Source: Saccoglossus kowalevskii (Eukaryota; Hemichordata; Enteropneusta; Harrimaniidae). From it: a stretch of 32,424 bases of DNA. Made by a program: the position numbers and the translations under genes. The notes below the pieces were generated by a model. That model saw nothing but the letters and a program-made list of their open reading frames with translations, had not been told where the DNA came from and searched no databases. The stretch lies in the NCBI RefSeq assembly GCF_000003605.2, contig NW_003131445.1, forward strand, positions 9,425-41,848, given 5' to 3'. Shown in pieces: positions 9,199-20,096 of this stretch (position 1 is the first letter of the stretch; every line of letters starts with the position of its first letter).

Positions 9199-10560
9199 GG
9201 CTCATGTGACAGTCTGCTAACATGGGAGGTTTCAAATGGATTTTAGTCATTTTTCATACTTTATAACTGCATGGTTCGATATAACAACAACTTAGGTCAA
9301 ATAAACAAACAAATCTAGCAACTTTGGAATCGCTTTGGAGAACTCTGCACGCTGTTTTAACAGCTTGGACCCAAATAAGGTGCAGGCTGCAAAACTCAAA
9401 AAAGTGTCACCCGCTGGTTTCTCAGGTATCTCCCATGCAAGTACTAACACGACAGATTGAACTTTACTTCTTTATAGGTCGATCACATGACCACTCATCT
9501 ATCAGGGTCATGTTTTTTAAATTATCGTAATTGGCGGTCATTTAATGTATGGAAATGTTTAATAATTCTACATCCTTCAAGGGCAAGTACGATATTCAAA
9601 CGGCCTTTTATGACATATTCATTCACTTTCGCGAACTTTTTAACAACTGGACTCGATAATGTAACAGAATAGGTAACATTTCCATGTAAATCTGCCAACT
9701 TTACACAAGCTTTTCACAACTTTGTAAGCACTTTGTTAATCACTTTGCGCTTGGGTAGTGGTACAATGTGCCAACATAAATAGCTGTTTTAGACATTTAC
9801 ATAATTTTGTTCTAAATTGAACGTTGGGGTTCTATATGAAATGACTTAGGGGGAATATACACACAAATCCACCAACTTTTCAATCGCTTTTAACATTTTT
9901 AGTATGTGTTTGCATGTGACGGCCGGCTCAAATGACAGTCTGCTAACATGGGTGGTTTCAAATGGATTTTAGTCATTTTTCATACTTTATAACTGCACGG
10001 TTCGATATAACAACAACTTAGGTCAAATTATCAAACAAAACTAGCAACTTTGGAATCGCTTTGGAGGACATTGTACGCTGTTTTAACAGCTTGGACCAAA
10101 TAGGTGGAGACTGCAAAAATTCAAAAAAATTTCACCCGTTGGTTTTCTCAGGTTGTCTCCCATTCAAGTACTAACCACGACAGATTGAACTTTACTTCCA
10201 TTATCGGTCGATCACCTGACCACTCATCTTTCAGGATCATTTAAAAATTATCGTAGTTGGCGGTCATTTAATGTATGGAAATGTTTAAAAATTCTACATC
10301 CTTCGAGGGCCACTACTATATTCAAACGGCCTTTTATGACATATTCATTCACTTTCGCGAACTTTTAACAACTGGACTCGATAATGTAACAGAATAGGTA
10401 ACATTTCCATGTAAATCTGCCAACTTTGCTCAAGCTTTTCACACATTTGTAAGCACTTTGTTAATCACTTTGCGCTTGGGTAGTGGTACAATGTGCCCAC
10501 ATAAATAGCTGTTTTAGACATTTACATAATTTGTCTAAATTTTACTGCGGGGTTCTATAT
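9020..10560 (+). repeat. Type C block, about two monomers
   Basis: Units M13-M14 and the end of M12 combine A and B diagnostics and add private forms: CATGGGAGG or CATGGGTGG, GACATTTACATAA, GCGGTCATTTAATG and GGGCAAGTACG or GGGCCACTACTAT. Either an ancestral intermediate or a heavily recombined zone would explain this. Confidence 0.75.
9199..9924 (+). repeat. Monomer M13 (C)
   Basis: 726 bp with many small indels: GACCCAAATAAGG, GGTATCTCCC, TAACACGACAG, TTCTTTATAGG, GTCATGTTTTTTAAATT, CAAGGGCAAGTACG and a shortened TTTGCATGTGACGG end. Confidence 0.9.
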
Positions 10561-10648
10561 GAAATGACATAGGGGGAATATACACGCAAATTCACCAACT
10601 TTTCAATCGCTTTTTACATTTTTAGTATGTATTTGCACATTTACGGCC
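9925..10648 (+). repeat. Monomer M14 (C)
   Basis: 724 bp. GCTCAAATGAC, CATGGGTGG, AAATTATCAAAC, GAGGACATTGTACG, AATTTCACCCGTTGG, CACTACTATATTC and CACACATTTG. The end, from about 10560, is B. Confidence 0.9.
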
Positions 10649-11374
10649 GGCTCATATGACATTCTGCTAACTGAGAGGTTTCAAATGGATTTTAGTCATT
10701 TTTCATACTTTATAACTACATGGTTCGATATAACAACAACTTAGGTCAAATAAACAATAAAATCTAGCAACTTTAAAATCGCTTTGGAGAACTTTGCACG
10801 CTGTGTTAACAGCTTGGACCAAATAGGTGCAGACTGCAAAAACTCAAAAGTGTGTCACCCGCTGGTTTTCTCAGGTTGTCACCCATGCAAGTACTAACCA
10901 CGACCGATTGATCTTTACTTCCATTATCGGTCAATCATCCTACCACTAATCTATCAGGGTCATTTAAAAAGAATCGTAATTGGCAGCCATATTATGTATG
11001 GAAATTTTTAAACATTCTACATCCTTCGATAGCCACTACGATATTCAAACGGCCTTTTATGACATATTCATTCACTTTCGCGAACTTTTAACAACTGGAT
11101 TCGATAATGTAACAGAATACGTAACATTTCCATGTAAATCTGCCAACTCTGCACAAGCTTTTCACAACTTTGTAAGCACTTGTTTAATCACTTTGCGCTT
11201 GGATAGTGGTACAATGTGCCAACATAAATAGCTGTTTTAAAATTTTACATAAGTTTGTTCTAAATTTAACTGCGGGGTTCTATATGAAATGACATAGGGG
11301 GAATATACACGCAAATTCACCAACTTTTCAATCGCTTTTTACATTTTTAAGATGTATTTGCACATTTTACGGCC
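10649..11374 (+). repeat. Monomer M15 (B, triplet copy 1)
   Basis: 726 bp. GCTAACTGAGAGG (2 bp short), AAACAATAAAATC, ACTTTAAAATCG, AAAAGTGTGTC, plus the triplet set including GAATACGTAAC. Confidence 0.92.
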
Positions 11375-11486
11375 GGCTCATATGACATTCTGCTAACATG
11401 AGAGGTTTCAGATGGATTTTAGTCATGTTTCATACTTTATAACTACATGGTTCGATATAACAACAACTTAGGTCAAATAAACAAAC

Positions 11487-11530
11487 AAATTTAGCAACTT
11501 TGGAATCGCTTTGGAGAACTTTGCACGCTG
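11487..11530 (+). repeat. Quarter-unit module 1 (example in M16)
   Basis: AAATCtagCAACTTTG, then AATCGCTTTG and AACTTTGCACGC. It is preceded by AGG and 14 bases (AGG-N14-AAATC). It aligns with modules 3 and 4 of the same monomer, including the AGG spacing, which suggests shared ancestry of the parts of the unit. Confidence 0.7.
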
Positions 11531-11673
11531 TGTTAACAGCTTGGACCAAATAGGTGCAGACTGCAAAAACTCAAAAATGTGTCACCCGCTGGTTTTCTCA
11601 GGTTGTCACCCATGCAAGTACTAACCACGACCGATTGATCTTTACTTCCATTATCGGTCGATCATCCTACCAC

Positions 11674-11715
11674 TAATCTATCAGGGTAATTTAAAAAGAA
11701 ACGTAATTGGCAGCC
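11674..11715 (+). repeat. Possible quarter-unit module 2 (example in M16)
   Basis: AATCTAtCA with an ATCG/ACG element some 20 bases on lies where a second quarter-unit should start, 187 bp after module 1 and 189 bp before module 3. Resemblance to the other modules is weak: the CAACTTT core and the exact AGG spacing are missing. Confidence 0.3.
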
Positions 11716-11862
11716 ATATTATGTATGGAAATTTTTAAACATTCTACATCCTTCGATAGCCACTACGATATTCAAACGGCCTTTTATGACATATTCATTC
11801 ACTTTCGCGAACTTTTAACAACTGGATTCGATAATGTAACAGAATACGTAACATTTCCATGT

Positions 11863-11930
11863 AAATCTGCCAACTTTGCACAAGCTTTTCACAACTTTGT
11901 AAGCACTTGTTTAATCACTTTGCGCTTGGG
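11863..11930 (+). repeat. Quarter-unit module 3 (example in M16)
   Basis: AAATCTgcCAACTTTGCAcaaGCTTTT, then ACAACTTTGTAAGC and further CTTTG motifs. In most monomers it is also preceded by AGG-N14; in this triplicated variant AGG is changed to ACG. Next module is 177 bp away. Confidence 0.7.
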
Positions 11931-12039
11931 TAGTGGTACAACGTGCCAACATAAATAGCTGTTTTAAAATTTTACATAAGTTTGTTCTCAATTTAACTGC
12001 GGGGTTCTATATGAAATGACATAGGGGGAATATACACGC

Positions 12040-12082
12040 AAATTCACCAACTTTTCAATCGCTTTTTACATTTTTAAGATGT
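12040..12082 (+). repeat. Quarter-unit module 4 (example in M16)
   Basis: AAATtcaCCAACTTTTCAATCGCTTTT with AGG-N14 before it. It matches module 1 over AAATC, CAACTTT and AATCGCTTT. The next module 1 starts 174 bp on, at 12214, closing the 727-bp cycle. Confidence 0.7.
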
Positions 12083-12101
12083 ATTTGCACATTTTACGGC
12101 C

Positions 12102-12828
12102 GGCTCATATGACATTCTGCTAACATGAGAGGTTTCAGATGGATTTTAGTCATTTTTCATACTTTATAACTACATGGTTCGATATAACAACAACTTAGGT
12201 CAAATAAACAAACAAATCTAGCAACTTTGGAATCGCTTTGGAGAACTTTGCACGCTGTGTTAACAGCTTGGACCAAATAGGTGCAGACTGCAAAAACTCA
12301 AAAATGTGTCACCCGCTGGTTTTCTCAGGTTGTCACCCATGCAAGTACTAACCACGACCGATTGATCTTTACTTCCATTATCAGTCGATCATCCTACCAC
12401 TAATCTATCAGGGTCATTTAAAAAGAATCGTAATTGGCAGCCATATTATGTATGGAAATTTTTAAACATTCTACATCCTTCGATAGCCACTACGATATTC
12501 AAACGGCCTTTTATGACATATTCATTCACTTTCGCGAACTTTTAACAACTGGATTCGATAATGTAACAGAATACGTAACATTTCCATGTAAATCTGCCAA
12601 CTTTGCACAAACTTTTCACAACTTTGTAAGCACTTGTTTAATCACTTTGCGCTTGGGTAGTGGTAGAATGTGCCAACATAAATAGCTGTTTTAAACTTTT
12701 ACATAATTTTGTTCTAAATTTAACTGCGGGGTTCTATATGAAATGACATAGGGGGAATATACACGCAAATTCACCAACTTTTCAATCGCTTTTAACATTT
12801 TATAGATGTATTTGCACATTTTACGGCC
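12102..12828 (+). repeat. Monomer M17 (B, triplet copy 3)
   Basis: 727 bp. TATCAGTCGATC, GCACAAACTTTTC, GGTAGAATG and ATTTTATAGATG separate it from M16. Its last part returns to AAACTTTTACATAATTTTG. Confidence 0.92.
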
Positions 12829-13555
12829 GGCTCATTTGACATTCTGCTAACATGAGAGGTTTCAAATGGATTTTAGTCATTTTTCATACTATATAACTAC
12901 ATGGTTCGATATAACAACAACTTAGGTCAAATAAACAAACAAATCTAGCAACTTTGGAATCGCTTTGGAGAACTTTGCACGCTGTGTTAACAGCTTGGAC
13001 CAAATAGGTGCAGACTGCAAAAACTCAAAAATGTGTCACCCGCTGGTTTTCTCAGGTTGTCACCCATGCAAGTACTAACCACGACCGATTGATCTTTACT
13101 TCCATTATCGGTCAATCATCTTGACCACTCATCTATCAGGGTCATTTAAAAATTATCGTAATTCACGGCCATTTTATGTATGGAAATGTTTAAAAATTCT
13201 ACATCCTTCGATAGCCACTACGATATTCAAACGGCCTTTTATGACATATTCATTCACTTTCGCGAACTTTTAACAACTGGATTCGATAATGTAACAGAAT
13301 AGGTAACATTTCCATGTAAATCTGCCAACTTTGCACAAGCTTTTCACAACTTTGTAAGCACTTTTTTAATCTCATTGCGCTTGGGTAGTGGTACAATGTG
13401 CCAACATAAATAGCTGTTTTAGAATTTTACATAATGTTGTTCTAAATTTAACTGCGGGGTTCTATATAAAATGACTTAGAGGGAATATACACACAAATCC
13501 ACAAACTTTTCAATCGCTTTTTACATTTTAAGATGTATTTGCACATTTTACGGCC
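12829..13555 (+). repeat. Monomer M18 (B)
   Basis: 727 bp. GCTCATTTGAC, TACTATATAAC, GTCAATCATCTTGACC, TAATTCACGGCC, CTTTTTTAATCTCATTG, ATAATGTTG and TATATAAAATGAC. Confidence 0.92.
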
Positions 13556-14284
13556 GGCTCATGTGACATTCTGCTAACATGAGAGGTTTCAAATGGATTT
13601 TAGTCATTGTTCATACTTTATAACTACATGGTTCGATATAAACAACAACTTAGGTCAAATAAACAAACAAATCTAGCAACTATGGAATCGCTTTGGAGAA
13701 CTTTGCACGCTGTGTTAACAGCTTGGACCAAATATGTGCAGATTGCAAAACTCAAATTGTGTCACCCGCTGGGTTTTCTCAGGTTGTCACCCATGCAAGT
13801 ACTAACCACGACCGATTGAACTTTGCTTTCCATTATCGGTCGATCATCTGATCACTCATATGTCAGGGTCATTTAAAAATTATCGTAATTGGCAGCCATT
13901 TTTATGTATGGAAATGTTTAAACATTCTACATCCTTCGATAGCCACTACGATATTCAAACGACCTATTATGACATATTCATTCACTTTCGCGAACTTTTA
14001 TCAACTGGATTCGATAATGTAACAGAATAGGTAACATTTCCATGTATATCTGCCAAATTTGCACAAAATTTTGACAACTTTGAAAGCACTTTGTTAATCA
14101 CTTTGCGCTTGGGTAGTGGTACAATGTGCCAACATAAATAGCTGTTTTAAACTTTTACATAATTTTTTTCTAAATTTAACTGCGGGGTTCTATATGAAAT
14201 GACTTAGGGAGAATATACACGCAAATCCACCAACTTTTCAATCGCTTTTAACATTTTTAGGATGTATTTGCGCATTTTACGGCC
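13556..14284 (+). repeat. Monomer M19 (B)
   Basis: 729 bp. CATTGTTCATAC, GATATAAACAACAAC, AACTATGG, AATATGTGCAGATTGC, CATATGTCAGGG, ACGACCTATTATG and TTTTATCAACTGG. Starts the GTATATCTGC series (14044), partner of M31. Confidence 0.92.
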
Positions 14285-15010
14285 GGCTCATATGACATTC
14301 TGCTAACATGAGAGGTTTCAAATGGATTTTAGTCATTTTTCATACTTTATAACTACGTGGTTCGATATAACAACAACTTAGGTCAAATAAACAAACAAAT
14401 CTAGCAACTTTGCAATCGCTTTGGAGAACTTTGCACGCTGTGTTAACAGCTTGGACCAAATAGGTGCAGACTGCAAAAACTCAAAAATGTGTCACCCGCT
14501 GGTTTTCTCAGGTTGTCACCCATGCAAGTACTAACCACAACCGATTGAACTTTGCTTCATTATCGGTCGATCATCTGACCACTCATATATCAGGGTCATT
14601 TAAAAATTATCGTAATTGGCAGCCATTTTATGTATGGAAATGTTTAAACATTCTACATCCTTCGATAGCCACTACGATATTCAAACGGCCTTTTATGACA
14701 TATTCATTCACTTTCGCGAACTTTTAACAACTGGATTCGATAATGTAACAGAATAGATAACATTTCCATGTATATCTGCCAAATTTGCACAAAATTTTGA
14801 CAACTTTGTAAGCACTTTGTTAATCACTTTGCGCTTGGGTAGTGGTACAATGTGCCAACATAAATAGCTGTTTTAAACTTTTACATAATTTTGTGCTAAA
14901 TTTAACTGCGGGGTTTTATATGAAATGACTTAGAGGGAATATACACACAAATCCACCAACTTTTCAATTGCTTTTAACATTTTTAAGATGTATTTGCACA
15001 TTTTACGGCC
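14285..15010 (+). repeat. Monomer M20 (B)
   Basis: 726 bp. TTTGCAATCGC, CCACAACCG, TTTGCTTCATTATC, CATATATCAGG, GAATAGATAAC and GTATATCTGC at 14770. Nearly identical to M21; partner of M32. Confidence 0.92.
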
Positions 15011-15736
15011 GGCTCATATGACATTTTGCTAACATGAGAGGTTTCAAATGGATTTTAGTCATTTTTCATACTTTATAACTGCATGGTTCGATATAACAAC
15101 AACTTAGGACAAATAAACAAACAAATCAAGCAACTTTGCAATCGCTTTGGAGAACTTTGCACGCTGTGTGAACAGCTTGGACCAAATAGATGCAGAATGC
15201 AAAAACTCAAAAACGTGTCACCCGCTGGTTTTCTCAGGTTGTCACCCATGCAAGTACTAACCACAACCGATTGACTTTGCTTCCATTATCGGTCGATCAT
15301 CTGACCACTCATATATCAGGGTCATTTAAAAATTATCGTAATTGGCAGCCATTTTATGTATGGAAATGTTTAAACATTCTACATCCTTCGATAGCCACTA
15401 CGATATTCAAACGGCCTTTTATGACATATTCATTCACTTTCGCGAACTTTTAACAACTGGATTCGATAATGTAACAGAATAGATAACATTTCCATGTATA
15501 TCTGCCAAATTTGCACAAAATTTTGACAACTTATTAAGCACTTTGTTAATCACTTTGCGCTTGGGTAGTGGTACAATGTGCCAACATAAATAGCTGTTTT
15601 AAACTTTTACATAATTTTGTGCTAAATTTAACTGCGGGGTTCTATATGAAATGACTTAGGGAGAATATACACGCAAATCCACCAACTTTTCAATCGCTTT
15701 TAACATTTTTAAGATGTATTTGCGCATTTTACGGCC
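15011..15736 (+). repeat. Monomer M21 (B)
   Basis: 726 bp. TTAGGACAAATAAAC, AAATCAAGC, GTGTGAACAGC, ATAGATGCAGAATGC, ATTGACTTTGC and GTATATCTGC at 15496. Partner of M33. Confidence 0.92.
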
Positions 15737-16461
15737 GGCTCATATGACATTCTGCTAACATGAGAGGTTTCAAATGGATTTTAGTAATTTTTCATACTTT
15801 ATAACTACATGGTTCGATAGACAACAACTTAGGTCAAATAAACAAACAAATCTAGCAACTTTGGAATCGCTTTGGAGACTTTGCACGCTGTGTTAACAAC
15901 TTGGACCAAATAGGTGCAGACTGCAAAAACTCAAAATTGTGTCACCCGCTTGTTTTTTCAGGTTGTCACCCATGCAAGTACTAACCACGACCGATTGAAC
16001 TTTACTTCCATTATCGATCGATCATCTGACCACTCATCTATCAGTGTCATTTAAACATTATTGTAATTGGCAGCCATTTTATGTATGGAAATGTTTAAAA
16101 TTTCTACATCCTTCGAGAGCCACTACGATATTCAAACGGCCTTTTATGACATATTCATTCACGTTCGCGAACTTTTAACAACTGGATTCGATAATGTAAC
16201 AGAATAGGTATCATTTCCATGTAAATCTGCCAACTTTGCACAAGCTTTTCACAACTTTGTTAGCACTGTTTTAATCACTTTGCGCTTGGGTAGTGGTACA
16301 ATGTGCCAACATAAATAGCTGTTTTAGTCTTTTACGTAATTTTGTTCTAATTTTAACTGCGGGGTTCTATAAGAAATGACTTAGAGTGAATATACACACA
16401 AATCCACCAACTTTTCAATCGCTTTTAACATTTTTAAGATGTATTTGCACATTTTACGGCC
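15737..16461 (+). repeat. Monomer M22 (B)
   Basis: 725 bp. GATAGACAACAAC, TTGGAGACTTTG, CAACTTGG, CAGTGTCATTTAAAC, GAGAGCC, extended palindrome GTTCGCGAAC, GGTATCATTTCC and TATAAGAAATG. Partner of M34. Confidence 0.92.
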
Positions 16462-17187
16462 GGCTCATGTGACATTCTGCTAACATGAGAGGTTTCAAAT
16501 GGATTTAATCATTTTTCATACTTTATAACTGCATGGTTCGATATAACAACAACTTAGGACAAATAAACAAACAAATCTAGCAACTTTGGAATCGCTTTGG
16601 AGAACTTTGCACGCTGTGTTAACAGATTGGACCAAATAGGTGCAGACTGCAAAAACTCAAAAATCTGTCACCAGCTGGTTTTCTCAGGTTGTCACCCATG
16701 CAAGTTCTACCCACGACCGATTGAACTTTACTTCCATTATCGGTCGATCATCTTTCCACTCATCTATCAGGGTCATTTAAAAATTATCGTAATTGGCAGC
16801 CATTTTATGTATGGAAATGTTTAAAAATTCCACATCCTTCGATTGCCACTACGATATTCAAACGGCCTTTTATGACATATTCATTCACTTTCGCGAACTT
16901 TTAACAACTGGATTCGATAATGTAACAGAATAGGAAACATTTCCATGTAAATCTGCCAACTTTGCACAAGATTTTGACAACTTTGTAAGCACTTTGTTAG
17001 TCACTTTGCGCTTGGGTAGTGGTACAATGTGCCAACATAAATAGCTGTTTTAAACTTTTACATAATTTTTTTCTAAATTTAACTGTGGGGTTCTATATGA
17101 AATGACTCAGAGGGAATATACACACAAATCCACAAACTTTTCAATCGCTTTTAACATTTTTAAGATGTATTTGCACATTTTACAGCC
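16462..17187 (+). repeat. Monomer M23 (B)
   Basis: 726 bp. ATGGATTTAATC as in M24 and M35, ACAGATTGG, AAAATCTGTCACCAGC, GTTCTACCC, ATCTTTCCACTC, CGATTGCC, TAGGAAACATT and AACTGTGGGG (17081). Confidence 0.92.
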
Positions 17188-17913
17188 GGCTCATGTGACA
17201 TTCTGCTAACATGAGAGGTTTCAAATGGATTTAATCATTTTTCATACTTTATAACTGCAGGGTTCGATATAACAACAACTTAGGACAAATAAACAAACAA
17301 ATCTAGCAACTTTGGAATCGCTTTGGAGAACTTTGCACGCTGTGTTAACAGCTTGGACCAAATAGGTGCAGACTGCAAAAACTCAAAAATGTGTCACCAG
17401 CTGGATTTCTCAGGTTGTCACCCATGCAAGTACTACCCACGACCGATTGAACTTTACTTCCATTATCGGTCGATCATCTTACCATTCATCTATCAGGGTC
17501 ATTTAAAAATTATCGTAATTGGCAGCCATTTTATGTATTGAAATGTTTAAACGTTCTACATCCTTCGATAGCCACTACGATATTCAAACGGCCTTTTATG
17601 ACATATTCAGTCACTTTCACGAACTTTTAACTACTGGATTCGATAATGTAACAGAATAAATAACATTTCCATGTAAATCTGCCAAATTTCCACGGGATTT
17701 TGACAACTTTGTAAGCACTTTGTTAGTCACTTTGCGCTTGGGTAGAGGTACAATGTGCCTACATAAATAGCTGTTTTAGACTTTTACATAATTTTGTTCT
17801 AAATTTAACTGCGGGGTTCTATATGAAATGACTTAGAGGGATATACACGCAAATAAACACACTTTTCAATCGCTTTTAAAATTTTTTAAGATGTATTTGC
17901 ACATTTTACGGCC
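17188..17913 (+). repeat. Monomer M24 (B)
   Basis: 726 bp. ACAGCCGG edge, CTGCAGGGTTCG, ATCTTACCATTC, GTATTGAAATG, TTCACGAA in place of the palindrome, TTAACTACTGG, CCACGGG, GGTAGAGG and AAATAAACACAC. Partner of M37, partly of M30. Confidence 0.92.
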
Positions 17914-18110
17914 GGCTCATATGACATTCTGCTAACATGAGAGGTTTCAAATGGATTTTAGTCATTTTTCATACTTTATAACTGCATGGTTCGATATAAC
18001 AACAACTTAGGTCAAATAAACAAACACATCTAGCAACTTTGGAATCGCTTTGGAGAACTTTGCACGCTGTGTTAACAGATTGTACCAAATAGGTGCAGAC
18101 TGCAAAGACT
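17430..18110 (+). repeat. Segment duplicated 13 monomers away, copy 1 (M24-M25)
   Basis: Ordered private variants: ATCATCTTACCA at 17473, TTAACTACTGG, CCACGGGATTTTG near 17690, GGTAGAGG, GCCTACAT, AAATAAACACAC at 17851, AACACATCTAGC near 18026 and GTTAACAGATTG near 18070. All recur in the same order about 9461 bp downstream. Confidence 0.8.
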
Positions 18111-18639
18111 CAAAAATGTGTCACCCGCTGGTTTTCTCAGGTTGTCACCCATGCAAGTACTAACCACGACCGACTGAACTTTACTTCCTTTATCGGTCGA
18201 TCATCTGACCACTCATCTATCAGGGTCATTTAAAAAATATCGTAATTGGCGGCCATTTAATGTATGGAAATGTTTAAAAATTCTACATCCTTCGATAGCC
18301 ACTACGATATTCAAACGGCCTTTTATGACATATCATTCACTTTCGCGAACTTTTAACAACTGGATTCGATAATGTAACAGAATAGGTAACATTTCCATGT
18401 AAATCTGCCAAATTTGCACAAGATTTTGACAACTTTGTAAGCACTTTGTGATTCACTTTGCGCTTGGGTAGTGGTACAATGTGCCAACATAAATAGCTGT
18501 TTTAAACTTTTACATAATTTTGTTCTAAATTTAACTGTGGGGTTCTATATGAAATGACATAGGGGGAATATACATGCAAATCGACCAACTTTTCAATCGC
18601 TTTTTACATTTTTAAGATGTATTTGCACATTTTACGGCC
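17914..18639 (+). repeat. Monomer M25 (B)
   Basis: 726 bp. AACACATCTAGC, ACAGATTGTACC, GCAAAGACTC, CCGACTGAAC, TTAAAAAATATCG, CATATCATTCAC (1 bp short) and TTTGTGATTCAC. Left part is the partner of M38. Confidence 0.92.
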
Positions 18640-19364
18640 GGCTCATATGACATTCTGCAAACATGATAGGTTTCAAATGGATTTTAGTCATTTTTCATAC
18701 TTTATAACTGCATGGTTCGATATAATAACAACTTAGGTCAAATAAACAAACAAATCTAGCATCTTTGGAATCGCTTTGGAGAACTTTGCACGCTGTGTAC
18801 AGCTTGGACCAAATAGGTGCAGACTGCAAAAACTCAAAAATGTGTCACCCGCTGGTTTTCTCAGGTTGTCACCCATGCAAGTACTACCCACGACCGATTG
18901 AACTTTACTTCCATTATCGGTCGATCATCTGACCACTCATCTATCAGGGTCATTTAAACATCATCGTAATTGGCGGCCATTTTATGTATGGAAATTTTTA
19001 AAAATTCTACATCTTTCGATAGCCACTACGATATTCAAACGGCTTTTTGTGTCAGATTCATTCACTTTCGCGAACTTTTAACAACTGGATTCGATAATGT
19101 AACAGAATAGGTAACATTTCCATGTAAATCTGCCTAATTTGCACAAGATTTTGACAACTTTGTAAGCACTTTGTGAATCTCTTTGCGCTTGGGTAGTGGC
19201 ACAATGTGCCAACATAAATAGCTGTTTTAAACTTTTACATAATTTTGTTGTAAATTTAACTGCGGAGTTCTATATGAAATGACATAGGGGGAATATACAC
19301 GCAAATCGACCAACTTTTCAATCACTTTTTACATTTTTAAGATGTATTTGCACATTTTACGGCC
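18640..19364 (+). repeat. Monomer M26 (B)
   Basis: 725 bp. GCAAACATGATAGG, GATATAATAAC, AGCATCTTTGG, GCTGTGTACAGC (2 bp lost from the dyad), AACATCATCG, TTTTTGTGTCAGATTC and AGTGGCACAATG. Confidence 0.92.
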
Positions 19365-20096
19365 GGCTCATATGACATTCTGCTAACAGGAGAGGTTTCA
19401 AATGGATTTTAGTTATTTTTTATACTTTATCACTGCATGGTTCGATATAATAACAACTTAGGTCAAATAAACAAACAAATCTAGCAACTTTGGAATCGCT
19501 TTGGAGAACTTAGCACGCTGTGTTAACAACTTGGACCAAATAGGTGCAGACTGCAAAAACTCAAAAATGTGTCACCCGCTGGTTTTCTCAGGTTGTCACC
19601 CATGCAAGTACTACCCACGACCGATTGAACTTTACTTCCATTATCGGTCGATCATCTGACCACTCATCTATCAGGGTCATTTAAAAATCATCGTAATTGG
19701 CGGCCATTTTATATATGGATATGTTTAAAAATTCTAAATCCTTCGATAGCCACTACTATATTCAAACGGCTTTTTGTGACATATTCATTCTCTTTCGCGA
19801 ACTTTTAACAACTGGATTCTATAATGTAACAGATTATTTAACATTTCCATGTAAATCTGCCAAATTTGCACAAGATTTTGACATCTTTTGTATAGCACTT
19901 TGTGAATCACTTTTGCGCTTTGGGTAGTGTTACAAATGTGCCTACATAAATAGCTGTTTTAAACTTTTACATAATTTTGTTGTAAATTTAACTGCGCAGT
20001 TCTATATGAAATGACATAGGGGGAATATACACGCAAATCGAGAAACTTTTCAATCGCTTTTTACAATTTTAAGATGTATTTGCACATTTTACGGCC
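19365..20096 (+). repeat. Monomer M27 (B, diverged)
   Basis: 732 bp, the longest unit. About 19690-19940 holds a burst of changes and one-base insertions: ATATATGGATATG, GGATTCTATAATG, CAGATTATTTAAC, ACATCTTTTGTATAGCAC, CTTTTGCGCTTTGGG and GTTACAAATG. Confidence 0.9.

Larger units (their letters stand above)
11375..12101 (+). repeat. Monomer M16 (B, triplet copy 2)
   Basis: 727 bp. GTCATGTTTC, AAATTTAGC, GGTAATTTAAAAAGAAACG, GTACAACGTGCC and TTCTCAATTT separate it from M17. Confidence 0.92.
10649..12828 (+). repeat. Local triplication of one B variant (M15-M17)
   Basis: Three successive units share a private set: AAAAAGAATCG (AAACG in M16), GCAGCCATATTATG, GGAAATTTTTAAAC, GAATACGTAAC in place of GAATAGGTAAC, and CACTTGTTTAATC. 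M16 and M17 differ at only about a dozen positions by eye. The change of TAG to TAC removes a stop found in nearly all other units, so each copy has an 83-codon open frame that begins with TTG and is not evidence of a gene. M36 carries part of the same set. Confidence 0.85.
13860..16450 (+). repeat. Segment duplicated 12 monomers away, copy 1 (M19-M22)
   Basis: Marker GTATATCTGC followed by AAATTTGCACAAAATTTTG lies at 14044, 14770 and 15496, matching 22771, 23498 and 24225 at offsets of 8727-8729 bp. Downstream, CAGTGTCAT at 16042, GAGAGCC, GTTTTAGTC at 16321 and TCTATAAGAAATG match copy 2 at offsets near 8733 bp. Other shared markers are TTTGCAATCGC, CATATATCAGGG, GTTAACAACTTGG and TTTTTTCAGG. 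Confidence 0.8.

Noticed and set aside
10980-12685. Three 83-codon open frames, and 60-87-codon frames elsewhere on the + strand, as small genes
   Set aside because: They recur at the monomer period, often begin with TTG or GTG, and end at stops that other units carry in mid-frame. No protein family is recognisable. They are by-products of the satellite.
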